Source: Paramarasmius palmivorus (lineage: Eukaryota > Basidiomycota > Agaricomycetes > Agaricales > Marasmiaceae). Taken from it: 64,000 nt of DNA. A program made the translations under genes and the position numbers. Positions 24,777-37,227 of this stretch are shown here, in pieces. The notes beneath the pieces are model-generated. The model ran no database searches and was not told the origin of the DNA. It worked only from the letters and a program-made list of their open reading frames with translations. The stretch spans positions 744,001 to 808,000 of the forward strand of contig JAYKXP010000004.1 of the NCBI GenBank assembly GCA_037176845.1, written 5' to 3'. The stretch's first letter is position 1; the number at the start of each line of letters is the position of its first letter.

Positions 24777-27700
24777 ATGTCTGAAGCAGATGTGCAGAGC
24801 ACTATATCTGCGTCTGAGAAGGACAAGGATCTGGAATACATTGTCAACTCTCAAGATGGCGAAGGTGCGTCACATTTACTTCCTCATGTTTTGCACGAGG
24901 GTTCACTGTGAATCCCATTCTAGTTTCCGAAAACGAGGACAAAGATTCTTCTGGGCAAAAAGACGATAACAACGATATCAGCGGTGCTGCTGACCCAGAA
25001 GCACCGCCTGAAGTGCCAGCAGAAGTTCCCGTTCCCGTCCCTTCCACTTCAAACGCGCCTCCGTCAGACGATGCCGACAAGCCAACAGAAAAAGCTTCTA
25101 CTCCCGAAGCGAAGAAGTCTGTTTCTGTGAAGCCTCCTGCTGGCAAAGTCAACGGTGGACCTACAACTCCCACCGTCAAAAAGGTAAGCAAAATGAAACG
25201 TGTTGATGCGATTGTCTTTGACGTTATTACAACGTAGGTCCTAAACTCCGGAACGTTCGGTGCTGGTGCTACTAAACCAACCACCACATCCAAAGCCCCC
25301 TCAACCGCCACGAAACTTACCGCGTCATCCTCGACTGCATCTAAGCCTGCCGCTCCCACAGGTCTAAAGAAGTCAGCAAGTGTTTCGTCTACTGCTACCA
25401 AACCTACCATGGCTGCGAAACCTGCTGCTGGTTCGAGTGCCACTGCCGCTGCCAGTCGACGAACATCAATGGCTTCAGCACCTAAACCCTCTGCCCCGGG
25501 TGCTATCCGCTCCAGCCTTTCTTCATCAGTCAGTTCCAAGCCAGCCACAGGTACATCCTCCGCAACCGCTGGTCGTGCATCCGTGGCATCACCTAGCAAT
25601 GAGAGCGACACCAAATCCATCACTAGCAGCGGTGCTCGTCCTCGGGCATCCGTCACCGATGCCGCAAGGAAGACTCCCTCATCTGCAAGACAGAGTCTAT
25701 CGGGCTCCACTTCCAAACCTCCAACCTCCGCTCCTACTTCCAGAGTCGTACCCAGGAGTACTTCTACAGTCACGAAGCCTTCATCTAGAGCTGCAGGTTC
25801 AATCTCTTCCATTAAGGAAGTCGCAACTGACAGCAAGGTCGTTGATACTTTGCAGGCCAAGGTGAGTTCTTATTGACATGAAATATGTTTGTATTCTCAC
25901 TGTGCCAATTTGAAAGCTCAAAGAGGCCACGGAGGCATTGCAGTCAAAGACCGATGCCGCTGCAGAGGCCGAGAATCAGCTAAAGGAAGTGAAGGCCTCT
26001 TTAGAGACTGCATTGGCCGATGTAGAAGCGAAATCTGCGCGAATCAAGGAACTCGAAGATGCCAAGGCAGAACTCGAGTCCCAAGTGAAGGAGGCACAGG
26101 ACTCATTGTCGAGACTTCAATCGGAACACGAGGAAGGAGTATCTACCTTGAAGGCAGTGCAAGAGGATGTGCGTAACAAACGTTACTCCGATGTTCATAC
26201 AGGATTTTGACAATTTCTTCTAGCTCGAAGCCGCTAGAGCCTCTATCGCGTCTCAGAAGGAGCTCATCGATACCCTCCAAGGCCAGATTCAGGCCTTGGA
26301 GGAACAGGTTATCGCCGCCAAAGAGAGCTTGGAGACGTTGAAAGCCTCACATACTTCTTCGTCTTCTGATGCAACAACAGCTGCGGCCGTCGAGCACGAA
26401 GCTTTGCTCAAGGCACAGGCGGACTTCGCTGCCATTCAGGAAGAGATCGCATCTCTTAAAGCCGCGCATGAGAAGGCCTTAGAAGAGGAAATCAGCAAAG
26501 CAAAGTCCCTAGAGGAAAAGGCGAGCCGCGTTGATGCCCTCGAAGCCCAGGTTTCCACATTGCAAACTGAGAAGGAAGAGAGTGCGAATAAGGTTTCAGA
26601 ACTCGAGGTCGAGATTTTGGAGCTCAAGGATGGACAGGAGATGGCTGATGACGAGCGGACCAAGACTCTGGATCGGCTCAAGCTACTCGAGCAACAGCTG
26701 AACGAATCGAATGCTGCCGTGCAACAAGCCCTCGATGATGCTAGATCTAGAGAAGCCGAAAGTTCCGCACAAACGGACGAACTCAAAGCTAATCATACAA
26801 AGGAGCTAGAGGCTGCAACCGAAGCTCAGGAGAAGCTTTCAGCTCAGCTAGAAGCATTGAAAGCCGATCTAGAGGCAGCGGCTGCTGCCCACGAGAAAAC
26901 AAAGGTGGAAGCTATTTCTGCATCGGAGGCCCATAAACGAGCTCTGGAGGAGGCAGAGCAGGTATTCCTCAATAAACAAGGCGAGCTCTCTGCGGAGATA
27001 CAGAAAATCACTGCCGAGCTGGAGGTAGGTATTGTGTCCTCGATGATTGTTGATTGTGCTGAATGGGCTTCAGGGTCAGGAAGCTCAGTACAATGCCAAA
27101 GTCAACGCCGTCAAAGCTGAACATGCGCAACTGCTGCAAGAAGCGTTCGAACGTGCCAAGGTCGGTTATCTTACCGCTATCCCCGTACATTTACTCATAT
27201 CCCTTCGAAGGCGGAAGCTAGTGAAGCTCACAAGATAGATCTTGCCGCAGTCCGCTCGAATTTCGATCAAACAGCCAGTCAGCTCACATCCAACCATAAC
27301 TCCACACTGGAAGATCTTCGAAAGGAACACGCAGAGCTGGTGGAAACTCAAGAGAAGAACTTCGAGAAGCAGATTAGCAAGCTCACACTGGATTTGAAGG
27401 CCACCCAGGATGATCTCGTGAAAGCCAAGTCTTCCGCAGAGTCGTCGCGAGTCGAGATTGAGTCACTCATAGCCCAGCGCGATGCTGCTCGTGCCGCGGC
27501 AGAAGCTGGAGAAGCAGCGCCTTCTCTCGCTGCCCAGGAGGAGATCGCCCGGCTGACAAAGGAGCTTGCAGTGGCTAAGGACGATTTGGCTGCAGCTACT
27601 GAGATGCTCAATCTCACAAAGGCTTCCCTGACAGACGTTTCAAACCACCATCAGATCGAGTTAGAGGAGAACGCCAAGGCTCGTGCTGACGAAGTCTCCA

Positions 27701-28291
27701 AACTTCGTGCTACTCACGACGAGGAGATAGCAACACTTGTGCAACAAAAGTCGGACCTGTCGATAAAGGTGTCTGATTTGGAAGGCGAGGTTGCGACTCT
27801 CAATGCCAAGCTTTCGGCCGAGCCTGTAGCTCCGAAAAGTAACGGCACTGTAGCACCTCAGTCACCGGGGGTCACGAAGGAGGAGCTGCAGCAGATGCAT
27901 GAGGCACACAACCTCAAGATGCATGACTTGGAGGCAGAACACGACAAGGCCATGAGAACAGTGAAAGAACAGCTGGACGCTGCTCTGGAGAAAGCCTCCG
28001 AAGCAGAACAGCAGATTGCTACCAAGGCAATGGAGATCAAGTATCTTGAGGAGGAGCAGGATGAGAATCAGGAACAGATTACACGGTATGTCAAGTTCTT
28101 CGGACTCAAGGGTTTCATTGGTGCATTGATCGCGCTGGGCGTGGTCCTCGCGTTCGCTTAAATCTTACGCTCATTTAATCCCTTATATTATTTGGAGAGT
28201 AATTTATTGACTTTCGCGTTTTTCAAGATTGAAGGAAGATATCGAGCACCTGACGGAACAACTCAAAGCAAAGGAAGCGGCTACAGCCTGA
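24777..28291 (+). CDS. Long coiled-coil repeat protein with two possible C-termini
   Basis: Not a named family; about 1000 residues. It starts MSEADVQSTISASEKDKDLE at 24777. Next come an acidic/Pro-rich segment and an Ala/Ser/Thr/Lys-rich region (25230-25860). The rest is a nearly unbroken coiled coil rich in Glu, Ala, Leu and Lys. Introns lie after exons ending near 24866, 25182, 25860, 26168, 27024 and 27160. If the last candidate intron (28086-28227, GTATGT...TTTCAAG) is removed, the protein ends ITRLKEDIEHLTEQLKAKEA and stops at 28291. If it is kept, translation stops at 28161 after a hydrophobic tail (GLKGFIGALIALGVVLAFA). A cytoskeletal or membrane-tether role is only a guess. Confidence 0.8.
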
Positions 28292-28870
28292 ACAGCCACA
28301 ATCCTCACGACAACCTCGCCTGCGATCATCTCTACGCAACGTTTTGGACGACCCTAGAAGTTTATTTTGGGGGACCGACAGGCTATTGGTACGAACGGAC
28401 TTTACCTTAACATGCACGACATTTGCCTTCTCTGCTTATCCTGCGATTTTAAACTACTAGTAATGTTTTCTTCAGACTCGGTCATTGCTATGCCCACTTG
28501 TGTCGGATATCAGCTTTTTCAATGTTAATACCCACATTTGTTGTATCTAGTGCGGGAGATAAGGTCGTGCACCTGAGAGTGGGGCGTGCGGAGTCCCGTC
28601 AAGTATGGGTCAACTGTTGAGTGCGACATTGACATCTGCACGCAAATTTGAGAGTGAACGGTGCGTTTTTGAGCGCGACGAGGGCGGAATTGAGTGGCGT
28701 TCCGGGGACCTGCGCCCGCTAAGGTATACGGTTATCCCCGATCACTGGGGTCCCCAACAAATAATAATTAGTGTCAGTCGTTTTTCGCCTTGTCCCACAT
28801 TTTCCCATTCCCTCTTTCTTCCCTTCTCCCATCTTCCTCCTCACCCGTCCTTCTTCTACAAGCTTTCCCG
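28292..28870. other. Intergenic, YHM2 promoter region
   Basis: 579 bp between the coiled-coil gene and YHM2. The last 100 bp before the YHM2 start are pyrimidine-rich (about 28790-28868), common in promoters of highly expressed fungal genes. No gene seen. Confidence 0.45.
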
Positions 28871-30315
28871 ATGGCTATTCAAAAGGAACCCGGTCAAAAG
28901 GGCGTCAACTGGTCCAACATCGCCGTCGGTACGCGTTTTTCTTCTCAACATCGTCACGCAAACGTGTTCATGGTGTTCCGCAGGTGCTATCATGAACATG
29001 GTGAAGCCACATGCGTTGTTTTCATGAAGTATTTGCATATTAACCATCACATTTCTCGCGTGCCATAACATGAAATGAAAATAGTTCGTGAGTGCAATTT
29101 ACTGGCTTTTCTATGTCGGTTTGCTCATTCATGGTCTTTTCTTGTAGGAGGCACGTTTTCTTGTCTTTTCTGCATAGATGTTTTCCAACAGTTTCGCAGG
29201 TCACCACTCTCGGTCAACCGCTAGAGGTGCTCAAGACTCAAATGGCTGCTAACCGGAATCAGAGCATGTGGCAAGCTTGCAGGTCAGTTTGGGCTCGGGG
29301 AGGATTTGTCGGTTTCTATCAGGGATTGATTCCTTGGGTACGTGTCCTTGTGCATATTTTGTGGGATGCTGTGTGAGAATGAACAACCTGTTCCACAGGC
29401 TTGGATCGAGGCTTCGACCAAAGGCGGTGTCTTGATTTTCGCTGCCTCAGAAGTTGAAACTGCCGGTCTCTCGATGGGTGTGAATCCTGCTGCCGCTGGG
29501 TTAGTCGGTGGAATGGTTGGCGGTATCGCACAAGCTTATGCGACTATGGGTAAGTTTTCTAGGCGCCCGCACCCACGAAAGCAGCCGCGGTCGATAGACT
29601 GTGCTCAACAACCCAATTCGTTCATCTCTTATCTCACTTCCCCCAGCTTACTAGTGTTATCATGCAGGTTTCACCACATGCATGAAGACAGCTGAAATCA
29701 CGCGTCAAAAGACCGCGGCAGCCGGTGTTAAGCCTCCTTCAACCTGGGCGTTGTTTGCGGAGATATACCGCAAGGAGGGTCTTGCCGGCGTTAACAAGGG
29801 TGTAAACGCCGTCGCTGTCCGACAATGCACCAACTGGGGTTCTCGGTAAGGACGAACTTCTTCGTCGCAATTTCAGCAAACTGACATCAATGGTAGTATG
29901 GGTTTCGCACGACTCGCTGAGTCTACCATCCGTAAAATCCGGGGAAAGAATGAAGGCGAAAGCCTCGGCGCCATGGACAAGATCCTCGCATCTTCAATTG
30001 GTGGCGCTTTGGCGACATGGAATCAGCCCATTGAGGTCATCCGAGTTGAGGTGCGTCGAGGTTGAATCCGTTGCTTACTTCCCGTCTGATCTGTGTCTAT
30101 TTAAGATGCAATCAATGGCTAAAAACGCTGCTGCCAATGCCAACCGGCCTCAGAAATTGACCATCTTAAACACCCTTGGTTTCATCTACAAGGAGAACGG
30201 TATCAAAGGACTTTACCGTGGTGTCACTCCTCGTATTGGTCTCGGTGTCTGGCAAACCATTTGCATGGTATCATTGGCTGACTACGTCAAAGTATGGGTC
30301 AAAGGAAGGCAATGA
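28871..30315 (+). CDS. YHM2: Mitochondrial carrier Yhm2 (citrate/2-oxoglutarate)
   Basis: Inner-membrane carrier of the SLC25 family; Yhm2 exchanges citrate and oxoglutarate and binds mtDNA. Start [20 protein letters not shown] at 28871. Conserved stretches are [100 protein letters not shown] and [20 protein letters not shown]. Ends VKVWVKGRQ. At least seven exons. The joint between IMNM (ending near 29003) and VTTLGQ (29200) lacks one or two residues expected from relatives, so one or two tiny exons may lie between. Confidence 0.93.
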
Positions 30316-30570
30316 TTGGGAACCCTTTATAGAGCTTACGATACTTACTTTCTTGTTCACTTGTTACTCTTCGTGCTACATACATTATACCATTAGAATT
30401 ATTAGCAGGGCTTGCATATAACGAAGCTTTGACGACTGGAACGGATGATTGGAACCCGGCAAGAAGGTGACCGAAGGGCCGGTGCCCCGCATCAAATTGC
30501 CAATATAGCAATGTCCTCGTTCCACATGTTCAAAGCTGCGACCCTTTAGTCTCCTTGTCCCATATCAGCC

Positions 30571-31473
30571 ATGAGTACGCAAGCAGTCAGCAAAGGCCCT
30601 CACCCTCTTCTCGCTAAATATCTCAACCAGCTCGCTACCCATCCACTGCGCACGAAAGCGATCACCGCAGGTATCCGTTGATCGTGCGTCAAAGTGCATA
30701 ACCGAAACTGAAACATTTTCAGCGCTCCTCTATTTCCTGCAGGAGGTGGTAGCCAGCCACATTGCACGCACTCCATACAGGAGAGTCCGGAGAACTGCTC
30801 CCCTCTATGACCATCTTCTATCTCTGGCTCGTATCGACACGAAATCACTGAAAATGGCTTTATATGGATTCTTCGTGTCTGCACCTCTAGGACATTTCCT
30901 TGTTGGAGCGCTGCAAAAGGTTTTTGCTGGAAAGACTGGGGCAAAGGCTAGGGTTGGTCAAATATTAGCCAATAATCTCATCGTGTCTCCCATTCAGGCG
31001 TGTGGTACGTCTTTTAAATGCTGGATAATGAATATTACACTGAAACGTGTCAACGATATGAAGCATACTTGACCTCTATGGCTGTTATTTCCGGCGCGCG
31101 GTCGAAAGACGAAATCATGAAGACCATTAAGACTGGGTTCCTTTCTGTCGTACGGGTGGGTACCCATTACAAATCCAGTGAAAAGGAACAAGCTTCATGA
31201 AAACGCGGGATATACAGATTACCTGGGTTGTTTCGCCTCTGTCCATGACAATTGCTCAAAGATACATCCCGTTACACGTGCGTCTCATACTGCACATCGT
31301 GACTGGTCACTAACATTGAAATCCAGCTCTGGGTACCGTTCTTCAATGCTATACAATTTGTCCTTGGGGTGAGCACTTTCTAGAAGATCATATAACAAAT
31401 CTCTAATCCTTCGTAGACCTACTTCAACGTGCGGGTCAAGAAAGCACGCGGCAGGGAAGAGCGGCGCGATTGA
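30571..31473 (+). CDS. Mpv17/PMP22-family membrane protein
   Basis: Four-helix integral membrane protein of the Mpv17/PMP22/Sym1 family, found in peroxisomal or inner mitochondrial membranes. Six exons, beginning 30571-30670 and 30723-31004. The start is MSTQAVSKGPHPLLAKYLNQ, followed by the family hallmark RTKAITAALLYFLQEVVASH. Further landmarks are LYGFFVSAPLGHFLVGALQK, ILANNLIVSPIQA and the C-terminal WVPFFNAIQFVLGTYFNVRV, spread over the last two exons. The 3' end converges with TRS85, with 93 bp between stop codons. Peroxisomal or mitochondrial location cannot be told. Confidence 0.88.
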
Positions 31474-31566
31474 AGATATCATGCTTCATTATTGCTCAGA
31501 TTTATTGGGGTCGTATCTAGGTGTATATATTGTATACTCACAGCCAATATAAACCTACAATCCACA

Positions 31567-34500
31567 TTAGCCAGAGACGACAACGCGAGTTCGGCCTTCC
31601 GGAGACTCCTGAAGATACCTATGTCGTACTACTATCTGTCCCTCTGATGAAGGCTCTAAGACCTCAGTTTTCAGGCACCATCCACCCAAAACATGCGAGC
31701 CAGGTCTAGTAATCCACAGTTTTGCTTTCACGACATTAACTTGCAACGGTTTCAGTAATCCTCTATGCGTCAGACGACCGGAGTATGGTGCCGGTAAATC
31801 ATCGTCAACCCTAAATTTAATTGAGCCAGGAAACATCAAGAAGCGCTGCCAGGAACTCACAACGAAGGCAGATACGAGTTCTGATCCCCGTTCAGTTGCA
31901 ATATAAACCGAGAATCGTGTGTCAGAGAAAAATTGCGTATGATTATTGAGACCGGGGCGTAACACGGCCTAACAGATAGGGATATTGAGTATCCTCGACA
32001 CTGAGCGAATTGGATGAATTCTTACCCCTTCGTAAAATCGTGCTTGATGACTTCTGTTCCCTCGAATTGCACGACAAGGGGATTCATCTCGGTGTTCCAT
32101 TCGCTGTTGCTGATAGCTTGGAGAATTTCCGCCCGTTCCTGCTGTGTTTCGCTGTACATGCTACGCGTTGCTTTCATATTCTCTGTTTCTTCAAGGATCT
32201 CGCGCAGTGCAGCATGACCTACACCTACACAGAGATCCGACAGAACATGAATACCAGATCGACCCTCCGACGGAATCGACCACAATACTAAGATATCCAG
32301 GGAGGCGGGATTGTATAAGGGGAAGGTGTACTCGCGTACCCGTGTAGGTATGTGTGGATGCGACGAGGATATAGACTGAACCACAGCATGACGGCGTCGG
32401 TCGTAGATGAAGCGCCGGGAAATATCAGTTCCCAGTAACCGAGATCGGGAGGTCTGTAGGTAATGTATAAATCTGAGAATCATAGATATTACAGTTCACA
32501 TTACCTTAACCACATGGTTAACACACAAACCTAACACTGGCGGGTCTGTTAGTTCTACGTCCCTTCCCTGGAGTACGTTTTTGAGCTTGCGTGCTACATA
32601 TTCTTCCGTCTCCTTGTGCCCATAAGCCGCCTGCCACGGGTTTGCATATAACCGTAACTGACAAGATTGTAGAGCGAGTATCGGACCACTGGACGCACAA
32701 TGAACAACAACAAGAGACGGAGACAAAAATGCTTACTGCGTCGCCTCTGTCACAGACCTACAGGCCCAAGTAGGGCTCAATGTCGATATCTGTGTAATCT
32801 CCACAATCTTGGAAGACGAATTCTCTATCTGCAGGTCTACGGCGTAGAGATCATCGGTGTTTGGAGCAGGATAAACCTTGGCGGAAATTTGGAATAGAGA
32901 TGTAACCTCAAACGACTGTGTTACTCGAACTTGATGAAAGGCTTCTTTGTCGTGCTACGGAGCGAGAGAAAACTCAGTTTGCAAAGTCTCGGGGCATGCC
33001 GCACGAATCACATACCTCCCGGTATAAAATGAGCACACAGAACTTTCGTTCACCCAAGCCTCCCGCATTTAGGGTCAGGCGCACTTCATGGTTATCTCCG
33101 GGCTGAAGCATTGACACGGGAACCTTGTATGGGTCCTTCGCAACGAGACTGTTCCTGCAGTCCAACGTTTCCTCTTGTATAATATCTCCGTGGTGAGAAC
33201 GCGAGCCATCTTCCGAGTCTTCGTTCAACCAGAATTGATCTTCGGGAGCCGCGACAATCCACACTTCACCTATCATGCGCTGCCCAGCATTGGACAACCA
33301 AAGTCTCAAGTTAACGTTCTCTCCTTGCAGAAGACGGGGCTCCTGCTCGTCCACGAAATTTGCCAGCAATCGTTGGTCTGCTTCAGCAACCTCGACCTTT
33401 AAGACAACATCTGGTGCATAGGTCGGCTTCTGACGTTGGGCGGGGGTGGCATGTAATCTTTTTCCGCGATACGACAGAGCCTCTGTGGTCGGCAGGAGGG
33501 AGAGGAAGTCGTAAGTCGCATGTGTGATTAGTAAGGTGGCAGGGCGGGATGATTTGATAGCAATGGGAACTGTTCGAGTCTCTCTAGGTCTAAGGGTCAC
33601 ATTGTCGAGTATCTCTGCCTGAACAAAGGACTTCGAAGATGAGGGGTCTTCTGTATTGGAGTCTCTGACAGCAACGGTCAAATTGCCGAGGTTGACTTCC
33701 ACTTGGTACGGGTTTTGCAGGACGAGATCAACATAAAATGTTTCTGGGTAGTAACGCTTGGGTAAGCATCGACCATGAGACCAAGATAGCAGCTTACCAC
33801 CAACGGAGGCTTTGTAATCTTTGACGAGCCTTTCGGACACGCCTTGAGACTTGCAGAATCTTTTCCAGTCTTCTTCGCGCCTCTCCCATACCTGCTCATC
33901 ACCGTCGTCACTTCGTGGGTACCGTATACCTGTTTGCTGTGGTACACAGAAGCTGATAGATAATCTAAGAGACGATATTTCCTCCAGATTCGACGTAATG
34001 GACTTGTAGTGCTAAAACGAATATTTAGTTTCTCAGGCCTTGTATGAAGTTCCTTGATTCTTACTTCCAAAGCCACTCTAAAGTCTTCTAAGTAAACTCC
34101 GTCCTTCTGTGCAGGTGGTGCTACTTCTTCGCCATTGTCGGCCGAGGTGACTGTCGAAGTAGAGGAACCCGAACTCTTCAACAAGTCCAGAAAAATTCGA
34201 ACTGCATTGCTGACATCTCCAGTAGTGTAAAGTAGTCGAGCTGTGAATAATACATGAGCATGATGCTGGTACACGGATGCAGTCGTTCGCACCTAATGGG
34301 TGCTCGATGCCTGCCATTATAGAATCAAACCCCCGAGACTTAGAGGCTTCGATACCCTCTGACTCCCAAAATGATGGAGAGAGTTCTTTGGATGGACTAA
34401 TTTTGCATAAGTCGTGTGCTCTCCGGAGCAAGTACATAGTGAGCGGTTTCTTATGATTTTATCAGAACATTTTCCATGGAGTAGCCAGAATACGTACTAT

Positions 34501-36324
34501 GCCATATTTTTCCAGCCTATTGGCCGCAGATACATACCAAAATGCAGCACGCCGAGGAGCTCTTTTTCTGACACTCAAGTAGGCAGCGTATGCCAGAAGT
34601 ATCGCGGATACGGCCTCGTCCGACTTGAACAAGGCTCCAATCAGATGATGAATTGGCAGGGTAACAAAAACTCACATTCCCAGCAGCCCACACGAGCCAG
34701 CGTTCGCCTTCCAGAAAGCCCAAGAAATCCGATGCATCTATGCCAGTTTCCCAGCGGACGGCGTACTGTAATGCGTGCAACTGGGCCTGAGGTGTGGGGT
34801 CCGGTGAGCCGCCGTAGAGACTAGAAATTGCGTTTGAAGCGTGAAGTTCCAGAGTAGGGGAAGGGCTCAATAAAAGAGGCAATATGTCCTGGTATATAAC
34901 GCTCAGTGAAGTAATATCATAGACCATTAACGACTGACCGAACCACCTCTACCTTCTTTTCGTATGCTCTCCCAAACCGACACTGCCAACTTGAGATCAC
35001 CAAGAATAGTAGCAAACTCGGCTAAACGGCGTTGTTGTGGTGGAGGCGACCCTTGATGATTCCCGGCAGTGGGAAGTGCACCATTGATTGTCGCAGATCG
35101 GACAGGCGTCGAGGATATCGATGAAGAGTTGGAGTGATGACCGGGGCGGGGGAGGGGGAAGGAGACCCGAAGAGTCGACGTGTCGAGGAGAAAAGACGTG
35201 ACGGCAGTCGTCTAGTTGAGGAAAACTAAGCAACCGGCGTATTTAGCATTGCGAGCACTAAATCTGGTGGAGACTTACATTCTCATTCCATTCCACAACA
35301 CATTTTTCCATCCAAGGTACCAGACTCATAACCAAAAACTCACGCGTAAACCGAGCGGTCTGTTGAATATCCTTTTCATTCATACGAAGAGTATTGAGAG
35401 GGGTATTCGCTACTTGGGAGTTTGAGGGGGATATGAGAGGTGTGGGAGGTGGCCGAATTTCCGGAGAATCCATGGTTGGAGGTGGCAGACGAAGTGGAGT
35501 GACCGGCACAGGGACAGGGTTGGGGGGTGGATTGGGTAGCTCTAGTGGTAATAAGTATGTGTGTAGGCCATATTGTTTCTTCACAGCATTGTAGAGTGCA
35601 GTAGCTCTAATGGCTAATGAGCTGGAGGCTATAGTAGTTGAATGTCACGCACTCTTCATCAGACAGAGACGAGTTCTTGGGGTGAATTATTAGAGTGAAT
35701 TTGAGGTGCAATGGGTCCACCCATGACGGCAAGTCAATCGGCCGAGAATGCAACGCAGTGATGGCTTGCAAGGGATTAGAAGAGTTTGTTGACACTGCTA
35801 ATATCACTGTGAAGGGGTCAGTGACGATTTAATGCATCAAACAAACATACAATACCCGCAGAAGGGTGATTCCATGTCTCATTCCGACTAGGTACATGAT
35901 CTCCTTCAGCGCATCTCTTTACCTCTTCCCACCAAGGTATTCTGGCTGCCTTATCACCCAGCTTTTCCATATCTTCAACCCAACGAACACATCTTTGGCT
36001 TATCCGTGAGCCTATCCAGTCAAGTGTACGTGCTGCGCGTCGTTCCTCATCTTCCTTGCAAGCATCTTCTATTTGCTTGAGATCCGAGAAGCGGAGGGCA
36101 AATGACTTGTGGGATACGGAGGTAAGGGAAGTTGTACGAGTCGTCACTAAAGCAAAAGCAATCAACACGAGTGTACAACCAATTCCCTGTTACTCACCCT
36201 GGGGAAAAGGAGAGAATGACTGTAGAATGTCAGGTAAAGGTGGCAAAGATGAAGCTGCTAAGAGATCCGAAAGGTCTGGCGAAGAAGCGATGCAGATATG
36301 AGGTGCGAGGGATGTCGATACCAT
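31567..36324 (-). CDS. TRS85: TRAPP III subunit Trs85 (TRAPPC8-like)
   Basis: Specific subunit of the TRAPP III Ypt1/Rab1 exchange factor, acting in autophagy and ER-Golgi traffic. Many exons over 4.76 kb. The start MVSTSLAPHICIASSPDLSD at 36324 is typical. Then LHLKFTLIIHPKNSSLSDEE and the signature FTREFLVMSLVPWMEKCVVE with WNEN. The solenoid includes LPLLLSPSPTLELHASNAIS, LQYAVRWETGIDASDFL, GERWLVWAAGN and YLLRRAHDLCK. The C-terminal part is beta-rich (ETFYVDLVLQNPYQVEVNLG, LQGENVNLRLWLSNAGQRMI). The start codon lies 68 bp from that of the divergent dehydratase gene. Confidence 0.9.
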
Positions 36325-36392
36325 AGAAATGACAGAGTCGCGGAAATGAGGTGACAGTCACATTCGCGTTCCACAACGTTTCCAATGCCATC

Positions 36393-37072
36393 ATGTCCTC
36401 TCATGTCCTCAAACTCAAATCTTCAAATTTCAGTATGAATTCTGCTTTTGTCTATGTTCCCTATCTGAATCTACGCTAGGACTACCTGCTTCAGTCTCGG
36501 GTTGGCCAACGCCATGGCTAGATCCTCATGAAGTCGAGCATTACCTGCTACCTTTACAACGCGACCACCATTGGCGCGTCACTTTCGTACAAAAAGCCCA
36601 ACATCCAGCGTTGACACTACAGAAGAGATACAACTTCAAGAAAGGACCCTCAGCTCTGAATTTCATGAAGGACGTTATTGACATTGCAAATGCTGAGGAT
36701 GTGAAGTGCTGTCATAGTACATCCCAAACAAGATGCCTCTAAATCGAACTTTTCTAGCACCATCCAACATCCCTAGAATACGGTGAGGACAAACCATACG
36801 TCTCACTTGGTGTACGGACCCACTCCGCCAAAATTCCTCAGCAACTGATGGCCTACCTGCTGGAAAACATAAGACCCGAAACAGATCCACCAACAAGCCC
36901 GCGTCGTCAGGGCATTACTTTGAGGGATGTTCGCTTCGCACTTTTGGTCGACCAATGTTTCCAGGAGTGCTACGTAGATAGAGGTGACGGGCTTGACATC
37001 GACGAAAGGGATCAAGTCCAACCCTTTACGGAGCTCGAGCCTCTGCTTCGGCATGTTTTGAGCCATGTCTGA
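36393..37072 (+). CDS. Pterin-4a-carbinolamine dehydratase-like protein
   Basis: Likely 4a-hydroxytetrahydrobiopterin dehydratase (PCD/DCoH fold). Three exons: 36393-36432, 36480-36700 and 36758-37072. Exon 2 holds a Trp-rich start (SGWPTPWLDPHEVEHYLLPL), a WRVTFVQ strand, and the family helix (RYNFKKGPSALNFMKDVIDI then ANAED). Exon 3 begins exactly at the catalytic HHP, then YVSLGVRTHSAK and, after an insert, GITLRDVRFALLVDQCF. It is longer than the minimal 100-residue enzyme because of the insert and an acidic tail. Whether it is a metabolic enzyme or a paralog with another role is open. Confidence 0.8.
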
Positions 37073-37227
37073 GTAGTTGTGGTAAGTAAATAAAAATTTG
37101 TCGAGTGTTTGTTGCTAAACATACAATTGCGAACGTCTACAGTGATCACTTGTTTTTACTTGAGCACCAATACATATTTCCTTCCTTCTTACACCAGGGC
37201 CCATGTACCAGACGTCGGACCATGTGT

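Noticed and set aside
24844..25860. Open minus-strand frame of 338 codons
   Set aside because: Antisense to the Ala/Ser-rich part of the coiled-coil gene; low-complexity composition and no recognisable domain.
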